Positions 54,471 through 57,516 of a stretch of 57,516 nucleotides of DNA are shown here, one piece after another; the first letter of the stretch is position 1; every line of letters starts with the position of its first letter. The notes under the pieces were generated by a model that had not been told where the DNA came from, made no database searches, and saw nothing but the letters and a program-made list of their open reading frames with translations. The DNA comes from Gammaproteobacteria bacterium (GTDB taxonomy: Bacteria > Pseudomonadota > Gammaproteobacteria > Thiohalomonadales > Thiohalomonadaceae). The stretch spans positions 1 to 57,516 of the forward strand of contig JAPHTQ010000039.1 in NCBI GenBank assembly GCA_026196275.1, given 5' to 3'. Made by a program: the position numbers and the translations under genes.

Positions 54471-55865
54471 CTACTGCTCGCCTGCCTCGGCCAGCTGGAC
54501 GCGCTTGAACAGATCGAGCTGCGCGAGCAGCTGACCGGATTGCTGCGCGAACTCTTCCCTGTACTTGGCCGGCAGCGGTTCGGCATCGGGCAGTTTCACG
54601 GTGAGCGGGTTGCGATGTGCACCGTTTATGCGGAATTCGTAGTGCAGATGCGGGCCGGTGGCCAGGCCGCTCTGGCCGACATAGCCGATCACCTGGCCCT
54701 GCTTCACTCGGCTGCCGTTGCCTACGCCCCGGCGGAAGTTTGACAGGTGGGCGTAGAGAGTGGTGATACTGCCGCCATGCTGCAGCACAACCGTCCTGCC
54801 GTAACCGCCTTTGACCCCACGGAAGATCACCTTGCCATCACCGGCGGCCTTGATCGGCGTGCCGGTGGCGGCGGCGTAGTCGACACCCCGATGCGGGCGT
54901 TTCTTGCCAAGGACCGGATGGTAGCGCTCACGGGTGAATTTGGAGGAGATGCGGTGAAAGTCCACCGGGCTGCGCAGGAAGGCCTTGCGCATGCTTTTGC
55001 CCTCAGGCGAGTAGTACTGGCTTTGCCCTTCGGCATTGGTAAAGAGTACTGCACGATAGGTGTTTCCGCGGTTGGTGAACTCGGCGGCGAGGATCTTGCC
55101 GTCACGCAGTTTGTCACCGTCCAGATAGTGCTCCTCGAACAGCAGGGCGAACTGGTCTCCCTTGCGGATATCCAGGGCAAAGTCCACATCCCAGCCGAAG
55201 ATATTGGCCAGCTCCATAATGATATTGTCCGAGAGGCCGGCCTCACTGCCGCTCTGGTAGAGTGAGCTGTCAATTCCGCCGCTGGCGTGGGTCAGCCGGA
55301 TCTCGACAGGATGCTCGATAACGTTGCTGTTGAAGCTCTCCCCCTTGCGGGTCACATAGAGACTTCTCTCCGGCGAGATGATGTACTTGATCGCCTGCAG
55401 CGTATTCTCTTCGATCTGGAAATGCAGTTTCTGTCCGGGGCGCAGCGCGGTGAGAAGCTTGCCGCCCTCATCTGCTTCGACCACGGCGTGCAGCTGCTGG
55501 GGGCTGAGTTCCAGGCGGCTGAAGATCAGTGACAGGCTGTCACCGGAACGCACCGTGACGCTCTTCCAGGGCAGATCCTGTGGCTGACGGGGTTCGCTAC
55601 GGGATTTGCCGAGCTGCTGCGGTAACGGCAGCGGCAGATCCAGGATCTCTTCTCTTGCTACCTGTCCGCTCGCAGGAGAGGCCTGCTGAGTGATTTGGCG
55701 GGTTGCCTCGGCATCGTGACTGGGGCTGAAGAGCGCCACGAGGCCCGCAGTGACGGAAAATATCGCCAGCAGGTGCAGGTGTTTACGATGCAGGCGCGGG
55801 GGGCGTTTCGTGTCCCCGGCGGCATGCGGCTTGTAATCCCGGTTTAAGTAGCTGCTGTAATTCAC
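54471..55865 (-). CDS. M23 murein DD-endopeptidase (MepM-like)
   Basis: This 464-residue protein has an N-terminal membrane anchor ([17 protein letters not shown] near 32-48), an OapA/LysM-like region ([19 protein letters not shown] near 103-121), and a C-terminal M23 domain with [13 protein letters not shown] near 323-335 and the zinc-site HLHYEF near 406-411. It cleaves murein crosslinks during wall growth. It is divergent from tyrS and precedes anmK in one operon. Confidence 0.94.
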   Translation of the reverse strand: MNYSSYLNRDYKPHAAGDTKRPPRLHRKHLHLLAIFSVTAGLVALFSPSHDAEATRQITQQASPASGQVAREEILDLPLPLPQQLGKSRSEPRQPQDLPWKSVTVRSGDSLSLIFSRLELSPQQLHAVVEADEGGKLLTALRPGQKLHFQIEENTLQAIKYIISPERSLYVTRKGESFNSNVIEHPVEIRLTHASGGIDSSLYQSGSEAGLSDNIIMELANIFGWDVDFALDIRKGDQFALLFEEHYLDGDKLRDGKILAAEFTNRGNTYRAVLFTNAEGQSQYYSPEGKSMRKAFLRSPVDFHRISSKFTRERYHPVLGKKRPHRGVDYAAATGTPIKAAGDGKVIFRGVKGGYGRTVVLQHGGSITTLYAHLSNFRRGVGNGSRVKQGQVIGYVGQSGLATGPHLHYEFRINGAHRNPLTVKLPDAEPLPAKYREEFAQQSGQLLAQLDLFKRVQLAEAGEQ

Positions 55866-55993
55866 GGATATTTCTCACAAAGTTTGTCCAAACATACCCC
55901 CATATAGATAAGGGGTCAATGATCGCCGTCGCATTCTGTAGTGAAATTTTCTGCTGTGGTAATCTAGCCCCATTTTTATGTCAGGAGAAAGGC

Positions 55994-57193
55994 ATGGCAA
56001 CGCTTGAGGAAGCGCTGGCACTTATAAAGCGCGGCGCACACGAAATCCTGGTCGAAGAGGGGCTGGTAGCGAAGCTCAAAGAGGAGCGGCCGTTGCGCAT
56101 CAAGGCCGGTTTCGATCCCACGGCCCCGGATTTGCACCTGGGGCATACCGTGCTGGTGAATAAACTACGCCAGTTTCAGGACCTCGGGCACGAGGTGATG
56201 TTCCTGATCGGCGATTTCACTGCGATGATCGGCGACCCGACCGGCAAAAGCGCCACCCGCCCGCCCCTGTCGCGCGAGCAGGTGATCGAGAACGCCAAGA
56301 CCTATGAGCACCAGATCTTCAAGATCCTCGACCCGGAGAAGACCACGGTGCTGTTCAACTCATCCTGGATGGGGGAGATGTCCGCAGCGGATCTGATCCA
56401 GCTGGCCTCAAAGCATACGGTGGCGCGAATGCTCGAGCGCGATGATTTCGACAAGCGTTACAAGGGTGGCCAGCCCATTGCTGTGCATGAGTTTCTCTAC
56501 CCGCTGGTACAGGGCTATGACTCGGTGATGATGAGGGCCGATGTGGAGCTTGGCGGCACCGACCAGAAATTTAACCTGCTGGTGGGGCGTCAGCTCCAGG
56601 AGAGCTTTGGCCAGAAGCCCCAGTGCACTATCACCATGCCTATCCTTGAGGGTCTGGACGGGGTGCAGAAGATGTCCAAGTCGCTGAACAACTATATCGG
56701 CATTAAAGACACCCCCGATGAGATGTTCGGCAAGCTGATGTCCATCTCGGATGAGCTGATGTGGCGTTACTTTGAGCTGCTGAGTTTCCGTCCGATGGCT
56801 GAAATCGAGGGGTTTGCTCAGGAGATCGAGCAGGGTATGAACCCGCGGGACATCAAATTTCTGTTGGCCGAGGAGATTATCACCCGTTTCCACGATGAGG
56901 CAGCGGCGAGCAAGGCTCGGGAGAACTTCATCGCCCGCTTCCAGAAGGGGGCGATGCCGGAGGATATCCCGGAGCTGACCCTCAGCGCGGATGAACCGAC
57001 CATACCCATCGCTAATCTGTTGCATAAGGCCGGTCTGGTGCAGAGTACCTCGGAGGCGCTGAGGATGATCCAGCAGGGTGCGGTGCGCATTGATGGCGAG
57101 CGCATCGAGGACAAGAAATTGCAGATCGAGATCGGCAGTTGCCAGGTCTATCAGGTGGGCAAGCGGCGCTTTGCCCGTGTCAGCGTGGTGTAA
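55994..57193 (+). CDS. tyrS: Tyrosyl-tRNA synthetase
   Basis: This 399-residue class I synthetase charges tRNA-Tyr. The HIGH-type motif is HLGH near 49-52, KMSKS is near 229-233, and a C-terminal S4 RNA-binding domain (AVRIDGERI) ends the protein. [14 protein letters not shown] is typical of the TyrZ/TyrS-2 type. The start at 55994 has AGGAGAAAGG upstream. It is directly followed by an rRNA operon promoter. Confidence 0.97.
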   Translation: MATLEEALALIKRGAHEILVEEGLVAKLKEERPLRIKAGFDPTAPDLHLGHTVLVNKLRQFQDLGHEVMFLIGDFTAMIGDPTGKSATRPPLSREQVIENAKTYEHQIFKILDPEKTTVLFNSSWMGEMSAADLIQLASKHTVARMLERDDFDKRYKGGQPIAVHEFLYPLVQGYDSVMMRADVELGGTDQKFNLLVGRQLQESFGQKPQCTITMPILEGLDGVQKMSKSLNNYIGIKDTPDEMFGKLMSISDELMWRYFELLSFRPMAEIEGFAQEIEQGMNPRDIKFLLAEEIITRFHDEAAASKARENFIARFQKGAMPEDIPELTLSADEPTIPIANLLHKAGLVQSTSEALRMIQQGAVRIDGERIEDKKLQIEIGSCQVYQVGKRRFARVSVV

Positions 57194-57276
57194 GCGTTCA
57201 ATGGGCGGCGCGAAAAGAGTAAGTTGTTGAGTTTAAAGGTTCTATTAAAATATTTAATGATTTGGGCAATTTTTTG

Positions 57277-57304
57277 TTGCGTATGCGAAGACGGTGCGTA
57301 TAAT
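57277..57304 (+). promoter_or_regulatory. Ribosomal RNA operon promoter
   Basis: TTGCGT (57277-57282) and TATAAT (57299-57304) are spaced by 16 bases, followed by a GC-rich discriminator (GCGCAGC), typical of stringently controlled rrn promoters. The AT-rich stretch 57238-57275 could be an UP element. Confidence 0.75.
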
Positions 57305-57473
57305 GCGCAGCTTCTTCGGCATTGACGCCAAACGGCTCAGGGCGAAGGACGGGGAAAAACATTCTCTCCGGGGAGAGAAAATCAGCGGTTTTCGATACCG
57401 AAAGCAACTCGAAATGAGTTGACAATTTTGTGAGTGTCGGTAGAATACCGGCCTCTTCGCTGAGAAGTTCAGC

Positions 57474-57516
57474 GGCGCTCTTTAACAATTTGGCTAAGTA
57501 ATTTGTGTGGGTACTC
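57474..57516 (+). promoter_or_regulatory. rrn leader with boxA and boxC antitermination sequences
   Basis: GCTCTTTAACAA (57478-57489) is the rrn boxA, and TTTGTGTGGGTACTC at the end resembles the boxC region of the E. coli rrn leader. The 16S gene is expected shortly beyond the window. Confidence 0.88.

Overview
The window is a gene-dense, GC-rich chromosomal segment of a gammaproteobacterium. The gene set suggests an autotrophic, halotolerant, probably sulfur-oxidising lineage of the Chromatiales type: phosphoribulokinase (Calvin cycle), a complete ectoine operon with its MarR-type regulator, a K+-independent proton-pumping pyrophosphatase beside a PPi-dependent phosphofructokinase, and many gammaproteobacterial housekeeping genes. 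The lineage is inferred from gene content only. No phage, plasmid, insertion sequence, tRNA or CRISPR array was recognised.

Layout. (1) 1-7340: a DksA/TraR-like protein, then a leftward pyrophosphate and energy block (phosphoesterase, soluble pyrophosphatase, membrane H+-pyrophosphatase, PPi-phosphofructokinase) and, divergent from it, adenylate kinase carrying a histone-H1-like lysine/alanine tail. (2) 7438-11870: a tiny hydrophobic ORF, aldo/keto reductase Tas, RimO, a cysteine-rich secreted repeat protein and an MFS transporter. (3) 12086-18818: an unassigned set made of a divergent Glu/Leu/Phe/Val-type dehydrogenase, a U32-like protein, a DapA-like aldolase, an ATP-grasp ligase and a CocE/NonD hydrolase. 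(4) 18901-22833: ectCBA (leftward), the divergent regulator ectR with a clear promoter and operator, and prk. (5) 23128-41392: mostly housekeeping genes (purD, a phospholipase D-family synthase, rnd, mpl, ubiX, hemL, thiE, thiD) with small envelope genes, a DedA/PAP2/LssY fusion, and the Zur-controlled zinc uptake locus zur-znuC-znuB / znuA. (6) 41467-46560: a TauE/SafE-like membrane protein, then a four-gene overlapping cluster: His-rich periplasmic protein, NapH-like membrane ferredoxin, a double-cubane-type HgdB homologue and its HgdC-type ATPase activator. (7) 46875-57193: hemJ, a TlpA-like thioredoxin, a CLC exchanger, argC, a DUF6776-like protein, bactofilin, erpA, citrate synthase, anmK, an M23 endopeptidase and tyrS. 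(8) 57194-57516: the promoter and boxA/boxC leader of a ribosomal RNA operon whose 16S gene starts beyond the window.

Strongest candidates for something undescribed: the double-cubane/NapH/periplasmic His-rich operon (42418-46560), which looks like an ATP-driven low-potential reductase wired to the membrane; the dehydrogenase/aldolase/ATP-grasp/hydrolase cluster beside the ectoine genes; the adenylate kinase with an H1-like tail; and a family of paired inverted repeats built from CGCAAAG-like units, most of which sit just beyond the 3' end of a leftward gene. Functions for the first two are inferred from domain logic, not known.
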